From an uncultured Sphingomonadaceae bacterium (GTDB lineage: Bacteria; Pseudomonadota; Alphaproteobacteria; Sphingomonadales; Sphingomonadaceae): a stretch of DNA of 64,000 nucleotides. Of the stretch, positions 40,201 to 48,639 are shown one piece after another; the stretch's first letter is position 1; each line of letters begins with the position of its first letter. The position numbers and the translations under genes are program-made. Below the pieces are notes generated by a model that did not search any database, was not told the DNA's origin, and worked only from the letters and a program-made list of their open reading frames with translations. Where the stretch lies: assembly GCA_947497085.1 (NCBI GenBank), contig CANMFE010000002.1, positions 372,001 to 436,000 on the forward strand. Reading direction: 5' to 3'.

Positions 40201-40411
40201 TTTGTGCAGATTCGAGAGAGGCCTTAAAGCCCGTCACAATAATTACGTTTTCATCTTCAACGACGGCTTCGGTATCATCACCACCTTCTTCCGCCTCTTG
40301 GGCAATGACAGCAGGGGCCATGGCAATGGAGATCGCCAGACTCGAAGCTGTCGCAAGCGCCATTGACCGCCCCGAAGACAGATCGAATAAAAACGGTAAT
40401 TTACGAATCAT
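37211..40411 (-). CDS. TonB-dependent receptor (Caulobacter/Xanthomonas type)
   Basis: A 1066-residue outer-membrane transporter for large substrates. A signal peptide (SLAISIAMAPAVIAQ) is followed by the acidic N-terminus, the plug (VTGFKASLESAQNIKRDSD, ALPDRSVAESLQRVPGVNI), a 22-strand barrel and the terminal aromatic residue (FLARFDF). ATG 40411 is preferred because GGGGAG lies 8 bp upstream; ATG 40417 is only 2 bp from the same site. Gene order and partners suggest it imports laminarin-like glucan or its oligosaccharides. Confidence 0.95.
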   Translation of the reverse strand: MIRKLPFLFDLSSGRSMALATASSLAISIAMAPAVIAQEAEEGGDDTEAVVEDENVIIVTGFKASLESAQNIKRDSDTFVDAITAEDIGALPDRSVAESLQRVPGVNIGRFEKTSDPDRFSVEGTGVIIRGLPFVRSELNGRDIFSATGGRVLSFNDVSPELLGRVEVFKNVTADMIDGGIAGTVNLITRKPLDNPGFRLAGTIEANIGDLAEEWSPGFSLVGSGTVDTDGGSLGFQLGYAQSELVSRTDASQLTDPCYRTTALDATCIRTADVSSGGVGNSTGFDASNFPPAGTVVAPKGAGVRTTDLKRDREAWSAVFQYESPNQDFLMTFEWLRAETRFFTEEFSLLALVNNDAGFPVQAPGNTWTFDSDGLFQTGILTQSTGDSGFSPFGGLPLEMLRFQRATEATTEDFSFDVDWEVTDRLRLNLEAQHIKSDLRQDSVIGAMASFADVRIDNTGNVPQVEFLAPAGAPANFYSDPNNTYFWFLLDSQARNDGELDSFRADLEYDISDDGFFKKARFGARWADRNRVTRDSNFGNWGNLGAPWTGRGGNWNCGDPQIFGCGGAYAADFPGFTGARNPFADGFQRGNTPLPIENGGGFFYGGDDFLGEYLNGTTTQQGRTLTAFTLTPNAWNPINSRFNEDGTPCTPFCQSEISDVTEKTKAAYVRVDFGQDFSNGWNLAGNIGLRYVDTRIQSAGEIGFPRPDAIGLPVGMPVTLADIQAICANAVPGQVGLEYCDLSDARKAEFAAAFTGGVIDDSTDIKFDHWLPSFNARLDTGGGLIFRAAVSKGISRPDLSLFQTGGTLSNNVGNLVNATLETGPLFTLKTGNRSLRPISSWNYDLSAEWYFDAVGSLTVSAFLKDISGIINTEVPVVTYTGDNGESVVGETRRPGNNQGGTLKGVEVAYQQTYDFLPGLLSGLGTQLTYTYVDGGAFTNADLDENQGLFSSLQPLAGISEHTFNATVFYEKGPVSARAAYNWRSDFLITPRDDIFPFSPIWQESGGQLDASIFFNVTDGVKVGVQGVNLLDQVTRTSQVVDFDGTRLTRSAFRNDRRFTFLARFDF

Positions 40412-40476
40412 CTGCATATCTCCCCTATGAATTACGGATATAATCCGCTTTCACTTTATACCCCCATATCCGCAAT

Positions 40477-40490
40477 TGTGAGCGTTCACA
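40477..40490. promoter_or_regulatory. LacI-type operator 1 between TonB receptor and halogenase
   Basis: TGTGAGCGTTCACA fits TGNNANCGNTNNCA fully and is palindromic except for the central pair. It lies 66 bp before the receptor start and 98 bp before the halogenase start. Confidence 0.75.
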
Positions 40491-40497
40491 AGTTTAA

Positions 40498-40511
40498 AAT
40501 GAACGTTCACA
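40498..40511. promoter_or_regulatory. LacI-type operator 2 between TonB receptor and halogenase
   Basis: AATGAACGTTCACA has a perfect right half and the palindromic core TGAACGTTCA. Its centre is 21 bp from that of operator 1, two helical turns, so both would lie on the same face of DNA. Confidence 0.65.
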
Positions 40512-40587
40512 TTTTTTACATCAGAAGCTGGATGCGCGGCGAAAAATACACTAGTATTGTCTACAAGGATGGCAAGCAGGGGTAAAA

Positions 40588-42099
40588 ATGGCAATCGAAC
40601 GCATTATTATTGTAGGTGGCGGCACTGCAGGCTGGATGGCGGCGGCGGCGCTGTCCCGGCTTAAGAGTGGCAGCAACGTCGATATCACGCTGATCGAATC
40701 CGAACAGATCGGCACGATTGGCGTTGGTGAAGCGACAATACCTCCCTTTGTCGATTTCAATCGGATGCTGGAAATTGACGAGCGCGAAATGCTGGGTGCA
40801 ATCCAGGGCACATTCAAGCTCGGCATCCAATTTATAAACTGGGGCGGGATTGGTGACAGCTATATCCACCCGTTCGGAGATTATGGCTATAATATTGAAG
40901 GCATATCTTTTCACCATGTCTGGCACGCGATGCAGGGCGCCGGAGACAAGCGCCCGATCCAGGCTTTCAACGCCGAAACCATGGCGGCCTATTTCGGTAA
41001 ATTTGCCCGCACACCGGAAAATCAGCGCGAAGACCTGCCGCCCATCAACTATGCCTATCATATAGATGCGGGTCGATACGCCCAGTTTCTGCGCAAATAT
41101 GCCGAGGCAAGGGGTGTGATCCGGCGGGAAGGCAGGGTTGGTGATGTCACGCTCGATAGCGAAAGCGGGTTTGTCACATCGGTGACGATGGATGATGGTG
41201 AAATTCTTGCAGGCGATCTTTTTATAGACTGTTCAGGCTTTCGCGGCCTGCTGATCGAACAGGCGCTGGAAACGGGATATGAGGACTGGACGCATTGGCT
41301 GCCGTGCAACCGTGCCGTGGCCCTGCCCTGCAACCGCGATGATGGTAGCCCGCCACTCCCCTATACACGCGCCACCGCCCATAGCGCCGGATGGCAATGG
41401 CAGGTCCCGCTCCAGCATCGCAATGGCAATGGTCATGTCTATTGCAGCGATTATATGGAAGATGAGGAGGCGCACCGGATTCTGGTGAAAAACCTGGCTG
41501 GGAAGCCAACCGCGGATCCCAATTTCCTGCGCTTCGTCACCGGCCGGCGCAAAAAATTCTGGAACAAGAATGTGGTTGCCCTGGGGCTGTCCGCAGGATT
41601 TATGGAACCTCTTGAATCAACTTCAATTCACCTCATCAATACTGGCGTCAACAAGCTGATTGCCCTGCTCTCGCTCGATGGTGTCACACAGATACAGGAA
41701 GATGCGTTTAATCGCCTGACCACCAAGGAATATGAAAAGATACGTGATTTCCTGATTCTGCATTACCATCAGACTGGCCGGGATGATTCGGAATTCTGGA
41801 ACTATTGCCGCACGATGAGTGTCCCCGACAGCCTGACCGAGAAAATGGAGCTGTTTCGCGCCAATGGACAGATATTTCGCGAAGATGATGAATTGTTTAC
41901 CGAAACAAGCTGGGCTGCAGTGATGATGGGGCAGGGCATCAGGATGCAGGGCCATAATGCAATGGCCAATTCACTCGACCTTGCGGCGCTGAAGCCAGAG
42001 ATAGACGGCATGGAACAATCCATCCGCTATCTTGTCCAGAATATGCCAGGCCATGGGGAATTCCTGGCAAAATACTGCCCTGCGCCGCAGGCAGGATAG
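40588..42099 (+). CDS. Flavin-dependent tryptophan halogenase family protein
   Basis: A 503-residue FADH2-dependent halogenase homologue. The FAD motif is GGGTAGW (10-16), the signature WxWxIP appears as WQWQVP (269-274), the catalytic Lys is in TFKLGI (K77) and the Glu in PLESTSIH (E343), equivalent to K79 and E346 of PrnA. All key residues for HOCl-type chemistry are thus kept. It diverges from the TonB receptor and shares its operators. The natural substrate is unknown; similar genes near TonB receptors are common in Caulobacter, Xanthomonas and marine bacteria. No flavin reductase gene lies nearby. Confidence 0.92.
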   Translation: MAIERIIIVGGGTAGWMAAAALSRLKSGSNVDITLIESEQIGTIGVGEATIPPFVDFNRMLEIDEREMLGAIQGTFKLGIQFINWGGIGDSYIHPFGDYGYNIEGISFHHVWHAMQGAGDKRPIQAFNAETMAAYFGKFARTPENQREDLPPINYAYHIDAGRYAQFLRKYAEARGVIRREGRVGDVTLDSESGFVTSVTMDDGEILAGDLFIDCSGFRGLLIEQALETGYEDWTHWLPCNRAVALPCNRDDGSPPLPYTRATAHSAGWQWQVPLQHRNGNGHVYCSDYMEDEEAHRILVKNLAGKPTADPNFLRFVTGRRKKFWNKNVVALGLSAGFMEPLESTSIHLINTGVNKLIALLSLDGVTQIQEDAFNRLTTKEYEKIRDFLILHYHQTGRDDSEFWNYCRTMSVPDSLTEKMELFRANGQIFREDDELFTETSWAAVMMGQGIRMQGHNAMANSLDLAALKPEIDGMEQSIRYLVQNMPGHGEFLAKYCPAPQAG

Positions 42100-42156
42100 G
42101 CCTATAAACAAAGCGCTATATCAAGCCAGGTTATAAATGTGCATTATATGAAAATC

Positions 42157-42230
42157 TGGATGCCCCACGAGGATTCGAACCTCGATTGACGGAGTCAGAG
42201 TCCGCAGTCTTACCATTAGACGATGGGGCA
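42157..42230 (-). tRNA. tRNA-Gln (anticodon CTG)
   Basis: 74 nt on the minus strand: acceptor stem TGCCCCA/TGGGGCA (42224-42230 and 42161-42167), discriminator T and encoded CCA at 42157-42160. The anticodon loop CTCTGAC carries CTG, reading CAG. The T-loop GTTCGAATC is present. Confidence 0.96.
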
Positions 42231-42445
42231 ACACCCAAGAGCGCGCGATTTAGGTGTGATGTCTGCGCAGGTCAAGGGATTTTGTGCGTTTCTGCCATTA
42301 TCGAATAGGCTTCCTGCTGCCCGTGAAAGCGCGACATATGCTGTGCTGATCCGTATAACTTGCACTTCATGCCGGTTTTCCCTACATTTGCAGACAAGTA
42401 CCGGCGGTATGACCCGATCCGGATAAAGATAAGAGTATTACGGCC

Positions 42446-43690
42446 GTGGTGGATAGATCGACCCCCCTGCCGCATGACAGAAGAGCCAGTGACGATGTGT
42501 CGCATGCCGATACCGAGTCCCCGGTCCACGATGCGGCATCCCATACAGGTGATTCGCCCAGGCGGGTGCCTCACAAAAGCCGCGCCAAGCCGACGCGCAA
42601 GCACCCCTATGACAAGCGCAATGCGCAGAAAAAGCATCATCACCATGCAAAGCCCGCACACGGGCCGACACAGGCCAATCGCGGACATAATGGCTGGCCC
42701 GCACGGCGCGCCTATGCCGCAATTGATCTGGGCACGAATAATTGCCGCCTGCTGATCGCAAAGCCAGCAGATGACAGCTTTGTCGTCGTTGACGCCTTTT
42801 CCCGCGTCGTACGGCTCGGCGAAGGCCTGACGCGCAGCGGACGGCTCAGCGACCAGGCAATGGACCGCGCTGTGGCCGCGCTTTCCATCTGTTCCGACAA
42901 ACTGCGCCGACGCCATGTCACTCTGGCCCGCTCCGTAGCAACCGAAGCCTGCCGCCGTGCCAGCAATGGCACCGCTTTTATCGAGCGGGTGCGCCATGAA
43001 ACAGGTATCGCGCTTGACATCATTACAGCTGAAGAAGAGGCCCGGCTGGCCATGCTGGGCTGCCATATCCTGCTTGAACCCGGACAGGGTCCCGCCATGA
43101 TATTCGATATTGGCGGCGGCTCGACCGAACTTGTGCTGGTTGATACCGAGGGTAGCGCGCCACAAATTCTCGACTGGCAATCCGTGCCTTGGGGCGTTGT
43201 TTCACTCACGGAAAGGGAGCGTTATGACCGTGACGATGCACCGTCGCGCGCCGCTGCCTATAAAAGCATGCGCGCCCGGGTCATGGACAGTTTTGCGGAA
43301 TTCCGCGACCGCCTGCCCATGCATGCCGATGAACATAAACGCCTGTTAGGCACCAGCGGCACAGTCACGACACTGGCCAGCCTGCATCTGAACCTGCCCA
43401 GCTATGACCGCAATGTCATAGATGGCCTTATTGTACCGTCTGGGTCGATGCGCGATATCAGCACCGGCCTGGCCCATATGTCGCTTGATGAGCGGCGTGA
43501 GCTGCCATGTGTGGGGTATGAGCGTGCGGATCTGGTCGTTGCTGGGTGCGCGATACTGGAAACGATACTGGATATCTGGCCAGCGCAAAGGCTGGGTGTG
43601 GCCGACCGGGGTATTCGCGAAGGGATTTTGCGCTCGCTCATGGCTGCAAATACTATGAGCCAGAATGGCAAACGGCAGGCCCGCAAATGA
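42446..43690 (+). CDS. Ppx/GppA family exopolyphosphatase / pppGpp phosphatase
   Basis: A 414-residue ASKHA-fold phosphatase acting on polyphosphate or pppGpp. Core motifs are IDLGTNNCRLLI (about 92), ARSVATEACRRASNG, AEEEARL and DIGGGSTELVLVD, then GTSGTVTTLASLHL. The first ~85 residues are an unusual basic, His-rich extension (KKHHHHAKPAHG). The start GTG 42446 has no clear ribosome site, so part of this extension may not be translated. It overlaps rlmE by 4 bp. Confidence 0.88.
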   Translation: MVDRSTPLPHDRRASDDVSHADTESPVHDAASHTGDSPRRVPHKSRAKPTRKHPYDKRNAQKKHHHHAKPAHGPTQANRGHNGWPARRAYAAIDLGTNNCRLLIAKPADDSFVVVDAFSRVVRLGEGLTRSGRLSDQAMDRAVAALSICSDKLRRRHVTLARSVATEACRRASNGTAFIERVRHETGIALDIITAEEEARLAMLGCHILLEPGQGPAMIFDIGGGSTELVLVDTEGSAPQILDWQSVPWGVVSLTERERYDRDDAPSRAAAYKSMRARVMDSFAEFRDRLPMHADEHKRLLGTSGTVTTLASLHLNLPSYDRNVIDGLIVPSGSMRDISTGLAHMSLDERRELPCVGYERADLVVAGCAILETILDIWPAQRLGVADRGIREGILRSLMAANTMSQNGKRQARK

Positions 43691-44361
43691 ACCGCGGCAA
43701 AGTCGGCCAACGCCAGCGTGTCAAAAAGAAGCGCGGGCGCAAGGCATCCTCGACCGAGTGGCTGCAACGCCAGCTTAATGACCCTTATGTGCGCAGGGCC
43801 AAGGCAGATGGCTATCGTTCGCGTGCCGCCTATAAACTCATAGAGCTGGACGAACGCTTCAAGCTGGTGCGCAAAGCCCGGCATGTCGTTGACCTGGGCA
43901 TCGCACCGGGCGGCTGGACACAGCTTGTGCACCGCCTCTCTCCGCAGGCCAAGGTGGTTGGCATTGACCTTTTGCCCGTCGATCCATTGCCCGATGTCAC
44001 GATATTCGAGATGGATTTCCTCGACGACAAGGCGCCGGACATACTGCTTGAGGCGCTGGGTGACAAGCCCGACCTTGTCTTGTCAGACATGGCGGCAAAT
44101 ACGGTTGGTCATCAACAGACAGACCATTTACGAACCATGGCGCTGGTCGAGGCCGGGGCATGGTTTGCAATCGAAAACCTGAAGCCGGGCGGGGCATTTG
44201 TCGCAAAAGTCCTTGCCGGCGGAACTGATAAAGACCTGCTTGCCATGCTGAAAAAACATTTCACCTCGATCAAGCATGCCAAGCCCCCTGCCAGCCGCAA
44301 GGGCTCATCCGAATGGTATGTCGTGGCGCAGGGGTTCAAGGGTAATAGCCCATCCGAATAG
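43687..44361 (+). CDS. rlmE: 23S rRNA U2552 2'-O-methyltransferase
   Basis: A 224-residue FtsJ/RrmJ methyltransferase. It has an N-terminal basic stretch (QRQRVKKKRGRK), the catalytic Lys in SRAAYKL (K50), SAM motif VVDLGIAPGGWTQL, the catalytic Asp in LSDMAANT, and the C-terminal KAKPPASRKGSSEWYVVA with the final Lys/Glu pair. The ATG overlaps the ppx stop, so the two are coupled as in many alphaproteobacteria. Confidence 0.95.
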   Translation: MNRGKVGQRQRVKKKRGRKASSTEWLQRQLNDPYVRRAKADGYRSRAAYKLIELDERFKLVRKARHVVDLGIAPGGWTQLVHRLSPQAKVVGIDLLPVDPLPDVTIFEMDFLDDKAPDILLEALGDKPDLVLSDMAANTVGHQQTDHLRTMALVEAGAWFAIENLKPGGAFVAKVLAGGTDKDLLAMLKKHFTSIKHAKPPASRKGSSEWYVVAQGFKGNSPSE

Positions 44362-44399
44362 GCATCGGCAGGCCGCCATGCGGTAAAAATAAGCGCGTG

Positions 44400-44414
44400 T
44401 TAACCATCTTTTAG
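44400..44414 (+). promoter_or_regulatory. Candidate CtrA site upstream of the FAD/GtrA/GT-C cassette
   Basis: TTAACCATCTTTTAG fits TTAA-N7-TTAA with one mismatch in the last base. It ends 48 bp before the start of the FAD oxidoreductase gene. CtrA sites of this form control cell-cycle and envelope genes in alphaproteobacteria. Confidence 0.35.
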
Positions 44415-44462
44415 AAGTTTTCATTCATATCCGTTTTGAACCAGAAAACGGGGGAATGGGAA

Positions 44463-45998
44463 ATGACAGCAGACGCAACCAATGTTGACGTGGCAATTAT
44501 CGGCGCGGGGCCAGCCGGACTGACCGCCGCCTATTTGCTAAGCAAAAAGGGTTATAGCGTTACAGTTATCGAAAAAGACGAAAAATATGTGGGCGGTATC
44601 AGCCGCACCGTCGAATATAACGGCTTTCGTTTCGATATTGGTGGTCACCGTTTTTTCTCAAAAAGTCAGGAAGTTGTCGATCTGTGGAACGAGATCCTAC
44701 CGGGCGATTTCATCCAGCGCCCGCGCATGAGCCGTATCTATTATGAAGGCAAATTCTACAGCTATCCGCTGCGTGCATTCGAAGCGCTGTGGAATCTGGG
44801 CATCTGGCGCTCTACGCTTTGCATGGCAAGCTATGCCAAGGCAAAGCTGTTCCCGAACAAGGATGTGAAAAGCTTTGAGGACTGGACCGTGAACCAGTTC
44901 GGCCACAAGCTCTATTCGATATTTTTTAAAACCTACACGGAAAAAGTATGGGGCATGCCGTGTGATGAAATGTCGGCCGACTGGGCCGCACAGCGCATCA
45001 AGGGGCTAAGCCTGTGGAATGCCGTCTCGGACGGACTGAAACGCTCGCTGGGCCTCAACAAGAAACCCAATGATGGCATGGAAACCAAGACATTGCTGGA
45101 AACCTTCCGTTATCCGCGGCTGGGCCCCGGTATGATGTGGGATGCCGCGCGTGATTTCGTATTGTCAAAAGGCAATCATGTGCTGATGGGCCATGCACTG
45201 AAACAGCTAGCGCAAGATAGCGGTGGCAACTGGCGCATGAGCACGGATAGTGAGGATGGCGGCACTGTCATCACTGCTAAACATGTCATCAGCTCTGCAC
45301 CCATGCGCGAGCTTTCCGCCCGCATCCATCCGATGCCCGAAAGTTCTTTCCAGGCGAAAGAGCTGAATTACCGCGACTTCCTGACTGTCGCGCTGATGGT
45401 AAAATCGGAAGACCTTTTCCCCGACAACTGGATCTACATCCATGATGACCGGGTGCAGGTGGGACGCGTGCAGAATTTCCGCAGCTGGTCGCCGGAAATG
45501 GTGCCCGACAGTTCAATCGCCTGTGTCGGCCTGGAATATTTCTGTTTTGAAGGGGATGGCCTCTGGTCATCAAGCGACGAGGATCTGATCGAGCAGGCCA
45601 AGCGCGAGATGAAAATACTCGGCCTGTGCAATCCGAAAGATGTTGTGGGCGGCGCAGTCGTCCGTCAGGAAAAAGCCTATCCCGTCTATGATGATGAATA
45701 TGAGGCCAATGTCGAGGCGATGCGGGCAGATCTTGAGACACGTTATCCCACGCTGCACATGGTCGGCCGCAATGGCATGCACCGCTACAACAACCAGGAT
45801 CATGCCATGATGACATCGATGCTGACGGTCGAGAATATTGACGCTGGAGAGCGCATCTACAATATCTGGAACGTCAATGAAGATGCCGAATATCACGAAT
45901 CCGGTGGTGAAGGTGCAGAGCGCGTATTGACCGAAGACCGCAAGGTAGCGCTGGAATCACAGCGCGAAGTTCCTGCGCGTGTCGACAAAGCCGCTTAA
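44463..45998 (+). CDS. FAD-dependent oxidoreductase, amine oxidase / UDP-galactopyranose mutase-like
   Basis: A 511-residue flavoprotein. The dinucleotide motif is [16 protein letters not shown] (14-19), with GGISRT and FDIGGHRFF (60-65) as in the UGM/protoporphyrinogen oxidase superfamily. It ends with the Gly-rich [22 protein letters not shown], which binds FAD. ATG 44463 has GGGGGAATGGG upstream. It precedes GtrA by 22 bp, suggesting a role in modifying a lipid- or sugar-based envelope precursor, but no substrate can be assigned. Confidence 0.85.
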   Translation: MTADATNVDVAIIGAGPAGLTAAYLLSKKGYSVTVIEKDEKYVGGISRTVEYNGFRFDIGGHRFFSKSQEVVDLWNEILPGDFIQRPRMSRIYYEGKFYSYPLRAFEALWNLGIWRSTLCMASYAKAKLFPNKDVKSFEDWTVNQFGHKLYSIFFKTYTEKVWGMPCDEMSADWAAQRIKGLSLWNAVSDGLKRSLGLNKKPNDGMETKTLLETFRYPRLGPGMMWDAARDFVLSKGNHVLMGHALKQLAQDSGGNWRMSTDSEDGGTVITAKHVISSAPMRELSARIHPMPESSFQAKELNYRDFLTVALMVKSEDLFPDNWIYIHDDRVQVGRVQNFRSWSPEMVPDSSIACVGLEYFCFEGDGLWSSSDEDLIEQAKREMKILGLCNPKDVVGGAVVRQEKAYPVYDDEYEANVEAMRADLETRYPTLHMVGRNGMHRYNNQDHAMMTSMLTVENIDAGERIYNIWNVNEDAEYHESGGEGAERVLTEDRKVALESQREVPARVDKAA

Positions 45999-46020
45999 CC
46001 TAAACCGGGCGGAGCAAGAT

Positions 46021-46422
46021 ATGATAGAGATTGCACAAAAGCTGCGCCGCTTGACATATTTGCGGTATATCGGTGCCAGTGTTGGCGCTCTGGTAGTGGA
46101 TATGATCGCTTTCATGACATTGCTTGCTATCGCCGTACCCGCTGCGACGGCTTCGGCCATCGGCTATAGCCTTGGCATTATTGCACACTGGATATTGTCC
46201 AGCCGCAAGGTGTTTCAGGGACAGGTCGCACAGGATAGCACCGGGCGGTATCGACAAAAAATGCTGTTTGTTGTTTCTGCACTGATCGGGCTGGGAATTA
46301 CGGTCGGGATTGTCGGTGCCGGTGATGCATTTGGTATAGACCCCCGTCTGGCCAAACTGGCCGCAATCATCGTGAGTTTCCAGACCACATATTTTTTGCG
46401 TAACAGGATAATTTTCCGGTGA
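46021..46422 (+). CDS. GtrA family membrane protein (flippase)
   Basis: A 133-residue small membrane protein with four predicted helices: YIGASVGALVVDMIAFMTLL, AIGYSLGIIAHWILSS (with the conserved SRKVF after it), MLFVVSALIGLGITVGIV, and LAAIIVSFQTTYFLRNRIIF. GtrA proteins flip bactoprenol-linked sugars. ATG 46021 has GGAG 6 bp upstream; an earlier GTG at 45979 overlaps the previous gene and is unlikely. Its stop overlaps the next start (GTGA). Confidence 0.88.
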   Translation: MIEIAQKLRRLTYLRYIGASVGALVVDMIAFMTLLAIAVPAATASAIGYSLGIIAHWILSSRKVFQGQVAQDSTGRYRQKMLFVVSALIGLGITVGIVGAGDAFGIDPRLAKLAAIIVSFQTTYFLRNRIIFR

Positions 46423-48188
46423 GCACAATGGCTGCCAAGCAGCAGAATGCATTTCCCGTGCGCGTTATCGCATTGGTATGGGCAGCTGTGTCGGCGCTCC
46501 TCATCGCAATTAATGCGCACGCAATTGCCGCGTGGAAATTTCCCGATTCAGATGATCTGTTACGCCTGATTCAGGTACGTGATTTTCTGGCCGGACAAAG
46601 CTGGTTCGATGTTACCCAATACCGTATGAACCCGCCCGAAGGTGCCCCGATGCACTGGTCACGCATCGTTGATATACCGATCGCTGCGGTAATATATATA
46701 TGTGCGCCGATATTTGGCCAGCATATGGCAGAACAGATAGCACTGGTCACCGTGCCATTGCTCGCACTGCTTGTTGTCATGGTGTTGGCTGGCAGGCTTG
46801 CCCACAAGCTTTTTGATCGTGAAACGGCGATCTTTACATCCTTGCTGATTCCCGTTTCTGTGCCCATCATCCATCAGCTCAGGCCGATGCGCATTGATCA
46901 TCACGGATGGCAGCTGGCGCTTGCCATTACAGCCTTTTCGGCCGCCTTTGACGGCAATCAGAAAAGGAGCGGTTATATCACCGGCCTGGCACTGGCGCTC
47001 TGGCTCAATATATCGATGGAAGGCCTGCCGATTGCGGCCGCATTCATGGCGCTCTATGCTTTGCGCTGGGCGATCGACCCGATGCAGCGTATGCGGCTGG
47101 TTCACGCAATGGCTGCGCTCACTGCAGGCTCGATTTTCTTCTATGCCATTACTGCACGGTCATGGGTGCCTATAACCAATTATTGTGATGCGATATCCCC
47201 CGTACATCTTGCCATATTTGCTAGTGGCGCGGTTATGCTGGCGCTGCTGGCCCATTTAAATCCGCACCGTAAAATGGCCTTGATAGCTGGCTTTGCCATC
47301 ACCGGAATCGGCGCGCTGGCCATCATATTTTCGGCTGCGCCGCAATGTGCCACCGGCGCATTTTCAGAACTGGATCCGCTGGTGCGCGAATTTTGGTATG
47401 ATCGTGTGCTAGAAGGTAAGCCGGTCTGGAAACAAACGCCTGTTTTCATTGCCCGGATATTGACTGTACCCGCCATTGCGCTTTTCGCTTTATGGAAACT
47501 ATATGGTTCTGGTGATGAGATACTTTCCCGCAACAACATCCTGACCGCAACATTCCTTATCGTATCAGCATTTTCTCTATCACTGCTGGTTGAGCGTTCT
47601 TCCGCCATTGCATCACTTATCGCCATGCCATTTGCGGCCTATTTCATCCGCCAGCTACTGTTGAAAGCACGTGATATTGCAGCCTTCCCAAAGAGGCTGG
47701 CGGCAATGTCAGGCATTTTTCTGCTGCTGGTTCCCGGCCACGCCGTAAATGCAATCTCCGGCATAACCGTCGATCGCACAAATGATACAGAAATACGCGC
47801 TGCCATGAAGTGCGAACTTTCCCAAAACCTGGACGCGCTTGGTACCCTGCCCGCCAGTGATGTCATGGCACCGCTTGATACCGGCCCCGCCATAATTTTT
47901 GCCAGCCATCACAGAATTGTCGCCAGCGGGCATCATCGCAACGACCTTGCGATGCGCGACATTATCCGCACATTCACTGGAAGCGAGCATGAAGCGCACG
48001 CGATAATCACCCGGCGCGGCATTGAATATGTCGCCTACTGCCCCGGCCTATACGAACAGCTTGTCTACCGTAAAACCGCGCCCGATGGCTTTATGGTCAT
48101 GCTGGAGGATGGCAGGGCCCCAGCATGGCTAGAGCCGGTTGAAATAGACGGGCTGGGCGGGGTCAGGATCTGGAAAGTGTTGCGCTGA
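46419..48188 (+). CDS. Large polytopic membrane protein, GT-C-type glycosyltransferase-like
   Basis: A 589-residue protein with about 10-12 hydrophobic helices. It starts at GTG 46419, overlapping the gtrA stop. After the first helix there is an acidic DSDDLLR (D43, D45, D46) followed by FLAGQSWFDVTQYR and a GAPMHWSR loop, and after a further pair of helices PMRIDHHGWQ (D160-H162). The arrangement of a first-loop acidic motif and a second motif between helices resembles GT-C enzymes such as STT3/PglB-type and lipid-linked sugar transferases. The periplasmic C-terminal part begins around residue 450. Exact reaction unknown. Confidence 0.7.
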   Translation: MSTMAAKQQNAFPVRVIALVWAAVSALLIAINAHAIAAWKFPDSDDLLRLIQVRDFLAGQSWFDVTQYRMNPPEGAPMHWSRIVDIPIAAVIYICAPIFGQHMAEQIALVTVPLLALLVVMVLAGRLAHKLFDRETAIFTSLLIPVSVPIIHQLRPMRIDHHGWQLALAITAFSAAFDGNQKRSGYITGLALALWLNISMEGLPIAAAFMALYALRWAIDPMQRMRLVHAMAALTAGSIFFYAITARSWVPITNYCDAISPVHLAIFASGAVMLALLAHLNPHRKMALIAGFAITGIGALAIIFSAAPQCATGAFSELDPLVREFWYDRVLEGKPVWKQTPVFIARILTVPAIALFALWKLYGSGDEILSRNNILTATFLIVSAFSLSLLVERSSAIASLIAMPFAAYFIRQLLLKARDIAAFPKRLAAMSGIFLLLVPGHAVNAISGITVDRTNDTEIRAAMKCELSQNLDALGTLPASDVMAPLDTGPAIIFASHHRIVASGHHRNDLAMRDIIRTFTGSEHEAHAIITRRGIEYVAYCPGLYEQLVYRKTAPDGFMVMLEDGRAPAWLEPVEIDGLGGVRIWKVLR

Positions 48189-48267
48189 AAGCGCTTTCCA
48201 CGTGACAGGACTTTGGCCCGGCACATCCATATGCTAGACTTTCCCCATTCAGGAAGAGGAGGATTGC

Positions 48268-48639
48268 ATGGCGAAAATTACCGGACTGGGCGGTATATTC
48301 CACGTGGTGAAAGACCCCAAGGCAACACGCGCATGGTATAAGGAATATCTGGGGCTCGAGGGTGAATATGGCCCGATGCTCAAATGGTCGGACGAAACCG
48401 GTGATGAGCCCTATAGCTTGATCAGTCATTTTACAGATGATGAATATATCAAGCCCGGCAAAAACGGTTTCATGATCAACCTGCGCGTCGACAATGTCGA
48501 AGAATTTGTCGAAGAGTTGAAGGCAAAGGGCATCGAAATCCTGGGCTTTGCCGATGAAGGCTATGGCAAGTTCGCCTGGATACTCGACTGTGACGGCATC
48601 AAGATTGAGCTGTGGGAACAGTGCGCCGCGCCGGAATAG
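48268..48639 (+). CDS. VOC/glyoxalase superfamily protein
   Basis: A 123-residue vicinal-oxygen-chelate fold protein. The N-terminal KITGLGGIFHVVKDPKATRAWYKEYLGL and the C-terminal GYGKFAWILDCDGIKIELWE are the paired beta-alpha-beta-beta-beta units with metal-ligand positions. Function could be a dioxygenase, epimerase, or binding protein; the small size favours a dimeric single unit. The ATG has GGAAGAGGAGG upstream, a strong ribosome site. Confidence 0.8.
   Translation: MAKITGLGGIFHVVKDPKATRAWYKEYLGLEGEYGPMLKWSDETGDEPYSLISHFTDDEYIKPGKNGFMINLRVDNVEEFVEELKAKGIEILGFADEGYGKFAWILDCDGIKIELWEQCAAPE

Noticed and set aside
48170..48200. Hairpin GGAAA...TTTCC at the end of the GT-C-like gene
   Set aside because: The stem is interrupted by a five-base bulge and has no T run, so I do not call it a terminator.
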